DNA of 11,582 nucleotides from Prolixibacteraceae bacterium (lineage in GTDB: Bacteria; Bacteroidota; Bacteroidia; Bacteroidales; Prolixibacteraceae), in contig DPCJ01000095.1 of assembly GCA_003516705.1 (NCBI GenBank), forward strand, positions 1-11,582, read 5' to 3'. Numbering within the stretch: position 1 is the stretch's first letter; each line of letters starts with the position of its first letter. The notes beneath the pieces are model-generated. The model did not search any database. It saw only the letters and a program-made list of their open reading frames with translations, and had not been told where the DNA came from. The position numbers and the translations under genes were made by a program. Shown in pieces: positions 5,086 to 11,582 of this stretch.

Positions 5086-6051
5086 TCAATAGCAGATTCC
5101 GCTTTTCAGGAATTCATCAACATAAATCCCCACTCCATCTTCTAGGCTGGTAAAAGGTTTTGTATATCCCACATCGCGCAGTTTCTGAATTTCGGCCTCG
5201 GTAAAATACTGGTACCGCCCACGCAAATCGACGGGTGTTTCAACAAACGAAATTTCGGGTGTAAGATTCATGCTGTTAAAAACCGAAACTGTTAAATCAA
5301 GAAACGAACGCGCTTTCCCTGTTCCAACATTATAAATACCACGGTGTTTCTGCGTATCCATAAAATACATCATCACATCGGCAATATCTTCCACAAAAAT
5401 GAAATCGCGGCTTTGCTCGCCATCGCGGTAATCATGATGATGCGAACGGAAAAGTTCCATTTTTCCAGTATCTCTTATTGTTTTGAATGCGTGAAGTACA
5501 ACCGATGCCATGCGTCCTTTATGATATTCATTGGGTCCATACACGTTGAAAAATTTCATTCCGGCCCAAAACGGGGGTGTACGTACCTGTTTCAACGCCC
5601 AAACATCAAAATCGTGTTTCGACCAGCCATATAAATTCAAGGGACGTAAATTCGAAATATTTTGGTGAGAATCAGAAAACCCTTCTTCTCCATTACCATA
5701 AGTTGCTGCTGAAGAGGCGTATAATAAAGGCACCTGTATTTCGGAACAGATATTCCAAAGCCGTTGCGAATAAATCAGGTTCAGTTGCTGATACAGGTGA
5801 GGTTCCTGACCAACTGTGTCGGTACGGGCACCCAAATGAAAAACGAATTCAACATCACGAGAATTGCCAATCAGCCATTTAAAAAACAAATCGCGATCAA
5901 CAAATTCGCGGTATTTTTTATGCTGAAGGTTCATCTCTTTCCAGGGATGGTCAATTTTATCGACAAGAATCAGGTCATTGTAACCTGCTTTATTCAGTTT
6001 GCCCGTGAGATAACTCCCTATAAATCCTGCTGCGCCAGTAATGACAATCAT
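5086..6051 (-). CDS. hldD: ADP-L-glycero-D-manno-heptose 6-epimerase
   Basis: 321 residues, a short-chain dehydrogenase/epimerase with the N-terminal NAD(P)-binding motif TGAAGFIGS (G6, G9, G12), LYASSAATYG (110-119) and the catalytic pair Y141-GWS-K145. The HldD-specific features KFFNVYGPNEYHKGRMASV (166-184), RDFIFVEDIADV, YNVGTG and RGRYQYFTEAEIQKL distinguish it from UDP-glucose 4-epimerases. It converts ADP-D-glycero-D-manno-heptose to the L-glycero form, the last step in making the heptose donor for the lipopolysaccharide core, in the cytoplasm. This confirms a Gram-negative envelope. Other heptose genes (gmhA, hldE) are not in the window. The YhhN-like membrane gene follows 39 bp downstream. 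A TATTTTTG -7-like box lies about 130 bp upstream on the minus strand. Confidence 0.93.
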   Translation of the reverse strand: MIVITGAAGFIGSYLTGKLNKAGYNDLILVDKIDHPWKEMNLQHKKYREFVDRDLFFKWLIGNSRDVEFVFHLGARTDTVGQEPHLYQQLNLIYSQRLWNICSEIQVPLLYASSAATYGNGEEGFSDSHQNISNLRPLNLYGWSKHDFDVWALKQVRTPPFWAGMKFFNVYGPNEYHKGRMASVVLHAFKTIRDTGKMELFRSHHHDYRDGEQSRDFIFVEDIADVMMYFMDTQKHRGIYNVGTGKARSFLDLTVSVFNSMNLTPEISFVETPVDLRGRYQYFTEAEIQKLRDVGYTKPFTSLEDGVGIYVDEFLKSGICY

Positions 6052-6318
6052 TCTACAAGTGGTTAGTTAGATTCTGTTCAAAAATCTGTTTTCTGGACTT
6101 CAACGTCTTCGACATCATTCTAACGCTTTTATTATTCAATTATTATTTAATTGCGCAAAATAAACTGTTTTTTTTAACGCACAAAAATATCCTCCCGTAT
6201 ATTATCTGTGACACCCTGTTTCATTGCTATTTCGAATAAAATCATAATCGAAAATAAAAATATCGTCGGGGCAGTTTGAAAAATTTTATCGGAAAAATTT
6301 CGCAAAAAAACAGCATAA
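6052..6318. other. AT-rich 267-bp spacer between mqnB and hldD
   Basis: No open reading frame, RNA gene or strong hairpin was found. It holds a minus-strand TATTTTTG (6189-6182) that fits the -7 consensus for hldD without a good upstream partner, and two copies of GAAAAATTT (6278-6286 and 6292-6300) just after the mqnB stop that do not form a convincing terminator. Confidence 0.5.
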
Positions 6319-7005
6319 TTAATTTACACCGACAGCCATTTCCCGCATCGTGTGAATTACAGTATCACTTAGCTTTTGGAGCGCCAAAGGAATGTCCCAT
6401 GAGGCTGTATCGCGCGGTTCAACGTAATTTGATATTGCCCTGATTTGGCAGCAATTAACCCCCTGCCAGTTACAGACAAAAAAAACCGCGGCACCTTCCA
6501 TCGATTCAATCTGTGCCGAAAATTTTGTTTTAATTTCGCTGATTGAAGTATTTCTGCCATGACTTTTGCTTGCTGTTAAACCTCTCACCTTCTTCAGATT
6601 GGTGAACCCGTTTAAACCAACCGGCTTTAAAATTCCGTTATCAAACGGAAATTCTCCGGCATCCATATATCCGGCATCGAACAGTGTCAGAAATTCATTT
6701 TCCTTTTCAATTCCCAAATCACCAAATTCCTCGGTAATCACATTTACAACTTCACCTATTTCAAGTTCTTTTGTCAGGCTACCTGCAATACCGATATTTA
6801 AAACCAGGTTGTAATTATTGGCAGTAAGCGCACTGGTAAGATGGAATGTGGTAAAAGCAACCCCGATTCCGGTAATCAGTACATCTATTTCTATATCATC
6901 AAAACTGTATTTTTTTAAAAGATGCGTGGTTTCATGAACCAATTCGAACTCGTCGGTAAGCATTTTTACCTCAAGCCAGGTAGCGGCAACAATCAATATT
7001 TTCAT
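6319..7005 (-). CDS. mqnB: Futalosine hydrolase (menaquinone biosynthesis, futalosine route)
   Basis: 228 residues of the nucleoside phosphorylase/hydrolase fold. Visible motifs are ILIVAAT at the N-terminus, GIGVAFTTFHLTSAL (46-60), LNIGIAGS (69-76), EEFGDLGIEKENEFL (92-106), the purine/ribose site IESMEGAAVFFVC (166-178; E170 in MEGAA contacts ribose) and IRAISNYVEPRD (188-199). The FGDLG, long MEGAA and ISNYVE blocks mark futalosine hydrolases more than MTA/SAH nucleosidases. The enzyme cleaves futalosine to hypoxanthine plus dehypoxanthine futalosine. This indicates respiration through menaquinone made by MqnABCD. The gene is divergent from folE with about 100 bp between them. A related nucleosidase is the main alternative. 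Confidence 0.88.
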   Translation of the reverse strand: MKILIVAATWLEVKMLTDEFELVHETTHLLKKYSFDDIEIDVLITGIGVAFTTFHLTSALTANNYNLVLNIGIAGSLTKELEIGEVVNVITEEFGDLGIEKENEFLTLFDAGYMDAGEFPFDNGILKPVGLNGFTNLKKVRGLTASKSHGRNTSISEIKTKFSAQIESMEGAAVFFVCNWQGVNCCQIRAISNYVEPRDTASWDIPLALQKLSDTVIHTMREMAVGVN

Positions 7006-7018
7006 AATTCAATTTTAG

Positions 7019-7026
7019 CAAAACTA
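7019..7026 (-). promoter_or_regulatory. Candidate -7 box (TAGTTTTG) for mqnB
   Basis: An exact TAnnTTTG match on the minus strand, 14 bases before the mqnB ATG, implying a leader of under 10 nt. No -33 TTG element is found at the usual distance, so the support is partial. Confidence 0.3.
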
Positions 7027-7106
7027 TTCCTCCTGAATCACTGACTAACATTCATACTGATTTTTGCAAAAAAAGTTAATCTTTGCAGATACTTAAAATT
7101 TCTATC

Positions 7107-7730
7107 ATGTGCGAATTACATCAAAAAAGCCTTAAAAACTACGAGAAAATTGAAGTGTACAACGACTTCACCACCACCGAGCTGGCAAAAAACTACGAAA
7201 ACATTTTAAAACTTGTAGGTGAAGATGCTTCGCGCGAAGGGCTTGACAAAACGCCTGAACGGGTTGCCAAAGCCATGCAGTTTTTATTGCAGGGCTACAA
7301 AACCGACCCGGTTGAAATCTTACAATCTGCAATGTTTAAAGAAGATTACCGTCAAATGGTAATTGTAAAAGACATTGAAGTTTATTCGATGTGCGAGCAT
7401 CACCTGCTGCCATTTTTCGGGAAAGCGCATGTAGCCTATATTCCCAACGGAACAATTACAGGGTTAAGTAAAATTGCGAGAGTTGTAGATGTTTTTGCAC
7501 GACGGTTGCAGGTTCAGGAACGGCTAACCACACAAATTAAAGAGTGTATTCAAAATACGCTTCACCCGCTTGGAGTTGCAGTGGTTATTGAAGCGCAACA
7601 CCTGTGTATGCAAATGAGGGGCATTCAGAAACAGCATTCAATTACCACCACATCCGATTTTACAGGGGCTTTTCAGAAAACAGCCACCCGCGATGAGTTT
7701 ATCAAACTCATCAGTACAAAATTCAGCTGA
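7107..7730 (+). CDS. folE: GTP cyclohydrolase I
   Basis: 207 residues from the ATG at 7107. An in-frame TTG at 7083 would add eight residues but lies in the likely promoter. The GTP cyclohydrolase I signature is complete: SMCEHHLLPFFGKAHVAYIP (94-113) with zinc ligand C96 and active-site H98/H99, LSKIARVVDVFARRLQVQERLT (120-141), and EAQHLCMQMRGIQKQHS (162-178) with H165 and second zinc ligand C167. It opens the imidazole ring of GTP to give 7,8-dihydroneopterin triphosphate, the entry step to tetrahydrofolate and, in many bacteria, queuosine. The enzyme is a cytoplasmic decamer. The N-terminal 20 residues are a non-conserved extension. The gene ends 3 bp before the stop of a convergent lactonase gene, with no terminator. 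Confidence 0.96.
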   Translation: MCELHQKSLKNYEKIEVYNDFTTTELAKNYENILKLVGEDASREGLDKTPERVAKAMQFLLQGYKTDPVEILQSAMFKEDYRQMVIVKDIEVYSMCEHHLLPFFGKAHVAYIPNGTITGLSKIARVVDVFARRLQVQERLTTQIKECIQNTLHPLGVAVVIEAQHLCMQMRGIQKQHSITTTSDFTGAFQKTATRDEFIKLISTKFS

Positions 7731-7733
7731 GAA

Positions 7734-8834
7734 TTACAGGTTCAGAAATTCGATACAAACCGGACTGGCCATTTTTAACTCCTGCCCGGTAAATGTTGGT
7801 ATTCCGGTATTTTCGTCAATCCTGAAAACTGTGATGTTTCCACTTCGCTGGTTAGCAACTAACAAAAACCGTCCATCGGGCGAAAGAGCAAAATTGCGGG
7901 GCCAGTTGCCTTCAACCTGAACTGTTGTTTTCAGCTTCAATTTGTCGTCATTAATTTCGAAAACGGCAATTGAATTGTGCCCCCGGTTCGACCCATACAA
8001 ATATTTTCCATTGGCCGAAATATGAATATCAGCACAATAACTTTTACCGTCGAAACCGGCTGGCAAGGTTGAAATCGATGCTCCTCTCTCCCATTTTCCG
8101 TTTACTGATTTTACAGTCGTTATTGTTGAGTTCAGCTCATTAATCACATAAATTAGTTTACCCGACGGGTGAAATTCAATATGACGCGGTCCGGCACCCG
8201 GTTCCATTTTTACAAATCGCTGTTCGCCCTGCACAAGTTTCCCACCTTCGATGGTAAAAATATCAAGTTGGTCGGTACCCAAATCGGCACTGAAAACGGC
8301 ATTTGAGAAAGGTGAAAACCTTACAGAATGTGCACGAGGCACGGCTTGCCGTACTTTGTCGGCCCCTGAGCCCTGATTGACAATGACAGAAGTTGCCGGT
8401 AGCAACGCCCCAATTTGACTTAGCGGATAAAGCGAAACTGTTCCGCCGCCGTAATTGGCTGCAGCAACCCATTTACCATCGGCCGAAACATTAACAAAGC
8501 AGGGTCCGGCACCATTCGAGAACTGTTTATTGATAAACTTGAGCGCTCCATTCTCCAATATTTCGTAGGCATTAATATAGCCATCATTTGATTCAGCAAC
8601 TGTATAAAGAAATCTGTTGTCCTTCGAAACAGATAAAAATGCAGGATTATCAACCCCTTTGAAAGTTTCAACAAGTTTTATTTCTCCGGTTTCGGGATTC
8701 AGGTTACAATAAAGAATTCCGGTTCCACCCTCCGAAGTAAAAGTACCTACATAAAACGACAACGATTTTTGTGGTTGAGCAAAACCAAAAATTGAAATCG
8801 TAAGCAAAAAAATCAGACCAGCGGTTTTTATCAT
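7734..8834 (-). CDS. Exported lactonase-family protein (7-bladed beta-propeller, 6-phosphogluconolactonase-like)
   Basis: 366 residues. A signal peptide (about 1-19, LIFLLTISIFGFA, cleavage before Q20) is followed by a full-length lactonase-family propeller (PF10282 type). Characteristic repeats and motifs are YVGTFT (28-33), ANYGGGTVSLYPL (126-138), RAHSVRFSPF (167-176), GAGPRHIEFHPSGKLIYVINEL (213-234), SNRGHNSIAVF (282-292) and NWPRNFALSPDGRFLLVANQ (310-329). Cytoplasmic members (YbhE) hydrolyse 6-phosphogluconolactone. An exported one cannot easily meet that phosphorylated substrate and more likely opens non-phosphorylated aldonolactones or other lactones in the periplasm, which is inference. 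It is divergent, with 97 bp between them, from another exported propeller of a different lactonase-like family. Confidence 0.9.
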   Translation of the reverse strand: MIKTAGLIFLLTISIFGFAQPQKSLSFYVGTFTSEGGTGILYCNLNPETGEIKLVETFKGVDNPAFLSVSKDNRFLYTVAESNDGYINAYEILENGALKFINKQFSNGAGPCFVNVSADGKWVAAANYGGGTVSLYPLSQIGALLPATSVIVNQGSGADKVRQAVPRAHSVRFSPFSNAVFSADLGTDQLDIFTIEGGKLVQGEQRFVKMEPGAGPRHIEFHPSGKLIYVINELNSTITTVKSVNGKWERGASISTLPAGFDGKSYCADIHISANGKYLYGSNRGHNSIAVFEINDDKLKLKTTVQVEGNWPRNFALSPDGRFLLVANQRSGNITVFRIDENTGIPTFTGQELKMASPVCIEFLNL

Positions 8835-8889
8835 CTGTTTTAAAATTTTATTCTATACCAATAATACAAATTAACGGGTTGTTTGTTAT

Positions 8890-8897
8890 TAACTTTG
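8890..8897 (+). promoter_or_regulatory. Candidate -7 box (TAACTTTG) for the SMP-30-like gene
   Basis: An exact TAnnTTTG match 34 bases before the ATG at 8932. TTTG and TTG occur only 4-9 bp upstream, too close to serve as a -33 element, so support rests on the -7 box and position. Confidence 0.35.
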
Positions 8898-8931
8898 AAA
8901 TTAAAATTGAAAACAAATAAATTGAAACATT

Positions 8932-9762
8932 ATGAAAAAGATTTTTGCATTAATTCTGGTAACCGCTTTTGCCGGTATCAACTTACTATCTGCACAAAAA
9001 CTCGAAAAAGTTTGGGAAACTTCTGATGGGTTGAAAACACCTGAATCAGTGATTTATTCTACTGAAAAAGAAGTGATTTACGTAGCCAACATCAATGGCG
9101 AATCGGCGGCTAAAGATGGTAACGGATATATTTCGGTATTAAAACCTGATGGCAGTTTAAAAAATGCTGAATGGGTTACAGGGCTGAATGCGCCAAAAGG
9201 AATGGCAATTTTTAAAGGAAAATTGTATGTTTCCGACATCGATCAACTTGTGGAAATTGATATTGAAACCGGGAAAGTATTGAAAAAATATGATGCCCCG
9301 GGTGCCGTTTTTTTAAACGATGTAACAGCCTGCATGAACGGGATGATTTTTGTTTCGGATACTCGTACCGCAAAAATTCATGTACTGAACGATGGCAAAC
9401 TTACCGTATGGATGGAAGGTGAACCGCTGAAAAGTCCGAACGGTTTAATGGCTGAAGGTGGCAAACTGCTGGTTGGCGATGAAAATATTTATGAAGTTGA
9501 CATTCAAACAAAAAAAGTTACACTGCTGGTTGAAAACGCCGGTGGAGTGGACGGCTTGGAACGTAATAACAACGGAGAACTTGTTTTTTCGAACTGGCCG
9601 GGTCGCATATTTATTCATCGCAACGGAAAAACAGTGAAACTTTTAGACACTACTGCACAGGAGCTAAAAACTGCTGATGTTGACTTTGCCCTGAAACTTA
9701 ACCTTTTGTTTGTCCCAACATTTTTTGGCAACCAGATTGTAGCTTATAAAATTGTGGACTGA
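8932..9762 (+). CDS. Exported SMP-30/gluconolactonase-like beta-propeller protein
   Basis: 276 residues. A signal peptide (1-21, MKKIFALILVTAFAGINLLSA, cleaved before Q22) precedes a six-bladed-propeller-type sequence. Residues at the positions of the SMP-30 metal site are present: E38 in TPESV, N170 in SPNGL and D207 in VDGLE, plus N129-D130 in LNDVT at the substrate-contact position. SMP-30/gluconolactonase enzymes hydrolyse sugar lactones with a divalent metal. A catalytic role is plausible, but close homologues are annotated mostly as hypothetical, and non-enzymatic propellers share the fold. The gene is divergent from the exported lactonase above and is followed 52 bp downstream by the CDGSH protein gene, possibly in one transcript. 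Confidence 0.78.
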   Translation: MKKIFALILVTAFAGINLLSAQKLEKVWETSDGLKTPESVIYSTEKEVIYVANINGESAAKDGNGYISVLKPDGSLKNAEWVTGLNAPKGMAIFKGKLYVSDIDQLVEIDIETGKVLKKYDAPGAVFLNDVTACMNGMIFVSDTRTAKIHVLNDGKLTVWMEGEPLKSPNGLMAEGGKLLVGDENIYEVDIQTKKVTLLVENAGGVDGLERNNNGELVFSNWPGRIFIHRNGKTVKLLDTTAQELKTADVDFALKLNLLFVPTFFGNQIVAYKIVD

Positions 9763-9814
9763 AACTGATTTAATTTTTGCTCAAGAATATCAAACACAAT
9801 TAAAACAAACCGAA

Positions 9815-10051
9815 ATGGAAACACCTAAAATTGCCGCTAAAGTTCCGGCAGCGCTCACACTTGATAAAGGAACCTATTATTGGTGTGCCTGCGGAAAAAG
9901 TAAAAATCAGCCATTTTGCGATGGCTCACATGCCGGATCAAGTTTTACTCCTTTGGCTTTTACCATTGATGTGGAAAAAACAGTTTATTTGTGTCAGTGC
10001 AAGCAGTCGAAAAACAAACCATTCTGCGACGGAAGCCACAGAAATTTGTAG
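9815..10051 (+). CDS. Dual CDGSH iron-sulfur domain protein
   Basis: 78 residues from the ATG at 9815. An in-frame TTG at 9752 would overlap the previous gene and adds no conserved sequence. Two complete CDGSH motifs are present: C24-A-C26...C35-D-G-S-H39 and C60-Q-C62...C71-D-G-S-H75, each with the expected Ser and Pro between (S29/P33 and S65/P69). Each should bind one redox-active, pH-labile [2Fe-2S] cluster through three Cys and one His. The two-motif soluble form resembles mitochondrial CISD3 (MiNT) and small bacterial homologues, with no transmembrane anchor. A role in electron transfer or cluster transfer is likely and the partner is unknown. It converges on a flavin reductase-rubredoxin gene, another electron-transfer protein. 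Confidence 0.94.
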   Translation: METPKIAAKVPAALTLDKGTYYWCACGKSKNQPFCDGSHAGSSFTPLAFTIDVEKTVYLCQCKQSKNKPFCDGSHRNL

Positions 10052-10053
10052 CA

Positions 10054-10093
10054 AAAAAATAAGGGTGAAAACAATTTTTCACCCTTATTTTTT
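10054..10093. terminator. Bidirectional intrinsic terminator between CDGSH and rubredoxin-fusion genes
   Basis: An 18-bp perfect stem (10054-10071 with 10076-10093) around a CAAT loop, with an AAGGGTG/CACCCTT core flanked by A and T runs. It can terminate both converging genes. Two bases of the minus-strand stop codon (10092-10094) lie inside the stem. Confidence 0.92.
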
Positions 10094-10847
10094 AATCATC
10101 GCTTCTGAAATAATCCTTGCCTGCGTTACATATCGGACACCGATAGTCATCGGGTAAATCTTTAAAAGGCGTTCCGGGTGCAATCCCCATTGATGGGTCT
10201 CCCTCGGCCGGGTCGTACCTGAAACCACAAATATTACAGATATAAACTCCGTTTTCATCAGGCTCCAAATCATCATGATTATCTTCCTCAACCTCAATTG
10301 GTTTTTCAAGCTTCTCAGGTGCTTTTTCTTTTTCAAGCTTCTCCTTATCAATATAAGTCGGAGCATTTTTAGGTGCCAGCATCCGGTATTTTTCACGATA
10401 ATAGTCGTATGTCAGTGGGTCTTCGGCTGATAAAATATCGTTTTCAACCACTTCTCCGAGAATGAGCATGTGTGTGCCAACATCGAAAGAATTCACTACA
10501 CGACAATCAAACCAGGCCACCACCGAATCGGTAACAATTGGTGCGCCTGAAACTGCTGTTATCGTTGGTACATTCTGAAATTTGTCAACTTCAGCACCGG
10601 TCATAAATCCAAAAACACCAATAAGCGAAGTATTCACTTCTTTTTGTAAAACCGAAACCGAAAATTTTCCGCTCTCCAGAATTTTGGCAGTGGTAAAGTT
10701 GTTTTTATGACTGCTTATAATCAGCTGTGCAGGTTCGGCAGTTACCTGAAATGCCGTATTACCAATGTATCCGTATTTTTTGCCGTTCAGTTCGGTGGCA
10801 ACAAGGTATAAACCATACGAAAGTTTATGAAAAGCCTGATATTGCAT
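10092..10847 (-). CDS. Flavin reductase-rubredoxin fusion (high-molecular-weight rubredoxin type)
   Basis: 251 residues from the ATG at 10847. A TTG-initiated extension of 24 residues is not conserved-looking and was rejected. Residues 1-160 are a flavin-reductase-like FMN-binding domain with SYGLYLVATELNGKKYGYIGN (10-30), SLIGVFGFMTGAEVDKF (74-90), GTHMLILGEV (124-133) and YYREKYRMLAPKNAPTY (149-165). A highly charged Lys/Glu/Pro linker (about 166-198) leads to a C-terminal rubredoxin (about 200-248) with C204-N-I-C207 and C237-P-I-C240 and the GIAPGTPFKDLPDDYRCP signature. The same fusion (Hrb) in anaerobes passes electrons from NAD(P)H through FMN and the rubredoxin iron to flavodiiron proteins for NO or O2 reduction. 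That role is inferred here, since no flavodiiron gene is in the window. It is cytoplasmic. Confidence 0.93.
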   Translation of the reverse strand: MQYQAFHKLSYGLYLVATELNGKKYGYIGNTAFQVTAEPAQLIISSHKNNFTTAKILESGKFSVSVLQKEVNTSLIGVFGFMTGAEVDKFQNVPTITAVSGAPIVTDSVVAWFDCRVVNSFDVGTHMLILGEVVENDILSAEDPLTYDYYREKYRMLAPKNAPTYIDKEKLEKEKAPEKLEKPIEVEEDNHDDLEPDENGVYICNICGFRYDPAEGDPSMGIAPGTPFKDLPDDYRCPICNAGKDYFRSDD

Positions 10848-10922
10848 AATAAAATGTTTTTCTAAAAATAACAGAATATTGTGTATGAGTACCTTTAGTC
10901 GAAAAAGTTTTTTGCACAAAAA

Positions 10923-10990
10923 AACGCTTAAACAAAATACAAATCACTGTGTTTTTCTTCAACATAAAGTTTTATAACGCTTTAACAAAA
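10923..10990. repeat. Near-perfect 15-bp direct repeat in divergent spacer
   Basis: AACGCTTAAACAAAA (10923-10937) and AACGCTTTAACAAAA (10976-10990) match at 14 of 15 positions and start 53 bp apart, about five helical turns. They lie between the rubredoxin-fusion gene and the response regulator and could be regulator sites. Part of the match is A-rich. Confidence 0.45.
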
Positions 10991-10994
10991 AAGA

Positions 10995-11027
10995 TTTGGA
11001 AAAAGCACAGGATTAATTCTAACTTAG
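10995..11027 (+). promoter_or_regulatory. Candidate Bacteroidota promoter for the response regulator gene
   Basis: TTTG (10995-10998), 21 bp, then TAACTTAG (11020-11027), one mismatch from TAnnTTTG. This is the best-spaced -33/-7 pair in the window and would give a leader of about 20 nt. The second copy of the 15-bp repeat ends 4 bp upstream of the -33 element, a typical activator position. Confidence 0.4.
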
Positions 11028-11053
11028 TGGCATTAAACAAAACAAAACCAAAT

Positions 11054-11582
11054 ATGGCCCAATCCAAAGTAAATACGCAGTACAAAATTTTTGTTGTTGA
11101 AGACAACACCCTTTACGCACAAGTATTAAAAAAGCAACTGGTAGAAGACGGTTACTCGGTGAAAGTATTTCACAATGGCCGCGATTTTATGGCCAGTCTC
11201 GACGAAAAACCCGATGTTGTAACACTCGACTATACCCTACCGGATATGACCGGTTACGATGTGCTGAAAAAAATTCAGCGCCGAATGCCCGGTACCACTG
11301 TAATTATCATTTCGGCCCAGGAAAATATCAACACAGCCATCGATTTGATGAAAAATGGTGCGTATGACTATATTACAAAAGCACCCGATACCCGAGAAAA
11401 GCTGAGTAATATTATCAAGAATATCCGTGAAGCCGACCAGTTAAGAACTGAAAACCAGCTGCTGAAAGATGCTGTAAAGGAAAAGTACAATTTCAGAAGC
11501 CTGATTAAGGGCAATAGCCGTGAAATAGATCATATTTTTGATTTAATGGACAAAGCAGTGCAAACGCAGATTTCGGTATCGA
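11054..11582 (+). CDS. NtrC-family (sigma-54-type) response regulator, N-terminal part
   Basis: 176 complete codons lie in the window and the gene runs off the right edge. Residues 10-125 form a receiver domain: acidic pair E16-D17, phospho-acceptor D59 in TLDYTLPDMTGYDVL, S88 in IIISAQ and K109 in DYITKA. A coiled-coil-like linker (READQLRTENQLLKDAV, 125-141) follows, then FRSLIKGNSREIDHIFDLMDKA...QTQISVS, which matches the start of the AAA+ domain of sigma-54 activators just before Walker A. The ATPase core, the GAFTGA loop and any DNA-binding domain lie outside, so sigma-54 dependence is inferred. The sensor kinase is not in the window. It is divergent from the flavin reductase-rubredoxin gene with 206 bp between the starts. 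Confidence 0.93.
   Translation, partial: MAQSKVNTQYKIFVVEDNTLYAQVLKKQLVEDGYSVKVFHNGRDFMASLDEKPDVVTLDYTLPDMTGYDVLKKIQRRMPGTTVIIISAQENINTAIDLMKNGAYDYITKAPDTREKLSNIIKNIREADQLRTENQLLKDAVKEKYNFRSLIKGNSREIDHIFDLMDKAVQTQISVS

Noticed and set aside
5344..6066. Several plus-strand open frames of about 100 codons across hldD
   Set aside because: They overlap each other and lie opposite a gene with complete HldD motifs; compositionally they are shadows.
6278..6300. GAAAAATTT direct repeat as a terminator for mqnB
   Set aside because: The copies are direct, not inverted, and the possible pairing is weak and purely A/T.
7083..7106. TTG start for folE
   Set aside because: The ATG at 7107 gives a full-length enzyme; the TTG lies in a TTAATCTTTG stretch that resembles a -7 region.
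8862..8890. Imperfect inverted repeat ACAAA...TTTGT in the spacer between the two propeller genes
   Set aside because: Only five bases pair cleanly in AT-rich sequence; likely chance.
9752..9814. TTG start for the CDGSH gene overlapping the SMP-30-like gene
   Set aside because: The added 21 residues carry no motif, and the ATG at 9815 begins just before the first conserved region.
10848..10919. 24-residue N-terminal extension of the flavin reductase-rubredoxin protein
   Set aside because: It starts with TTG in the spacer, is not family-like, and the ATG at 10847 matches the usual N-terminus.

Overview
The window looks like chromosome of a Bacteroidota member, probably a marine or gut-type Bacteroidales/Marinilabiliales relative (inference). 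The evidence is AT-rich spacers, an almost complete lack of Shine-Dalgarno sequences, TAnnTTTG-type -7 boxes, signal peptides ending in (A/S)-Q, and protein families typical of the phylum: a KorA-type 2-oxoacid oxidoreductase, a futalosine hydrolase, an M64 peptidase and a DUF6249-like membrane protein. KorA, MqnB and the rubredoxin fusion suggest anaerobic or microaerobic metabolism using menaquinone. No mobile element, rRNA, tRNA or CRISPR array was seen, and no gene-free stretch exceeds about 270 bases.

Layout. 1-83 (-) is the N-terminus of a 2-oxoglutarate:ferredoxin oxidoreductase alpha subunit, divergent from a gamma-class carbonic anhydrase (288-803, +). A bidirectional terminator separates the latter from an Lrp/AsnC regulator (828-1310, -), which is divergent from an exported M64 metallopeptidase (1535-2806, +). 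A 22-bp perfect-stem bidirectional terminator follows.

2861-4324 is the most interesting block. A small three-helix membrane protein (-) is divergent from an ECF sigma factor and its operon partner, a two-helix membrane protein that is a candidate anti-sigma factor (+). The 131-bp spacer between them carries two back-to-back, identically built promoters of the form TGTAACC...GCGTCA, each TGTAAC-N16-CGTC, one facing each gene. This is the layout expected of an autoregulated ECF system that also drives its divergent neighbour.

4345-7005 is a minus-strand run: a lysoplasmalogenase-family (YhhN) membrane protein, HldD heptose epimerase (LPS core) and MqnB futalosine hydrolase (menaquinone). GTP cyclohydrolase I (folE, 7107-7730, +) is divergent from mqnB and ends 3 bp from the stop of a convergent exported 7-bladed propeller lactonase (7734-8834, -). 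That lactonase is divergent from a second exported propeller of the SMP-30/gluconolactonase type (8932-9762, +), followed 52 bp later by a dual-CDGSH iron-sulfur protein (9815-10051). Another bidirectional terminator separates this from a flavin reductase-rubredoxin fusion (10092-10847, -). The right edge holds the receiver and the start of the AAA+ domain of an NtrC-family response regulator (from 11054, +), with a near-perfect 15-bp direct repeat in the divergent spacer.

Most genes are core housekeeping functions. The less described element is the symmetric ECF promoter pair with its three-gene membrane/sigma module.
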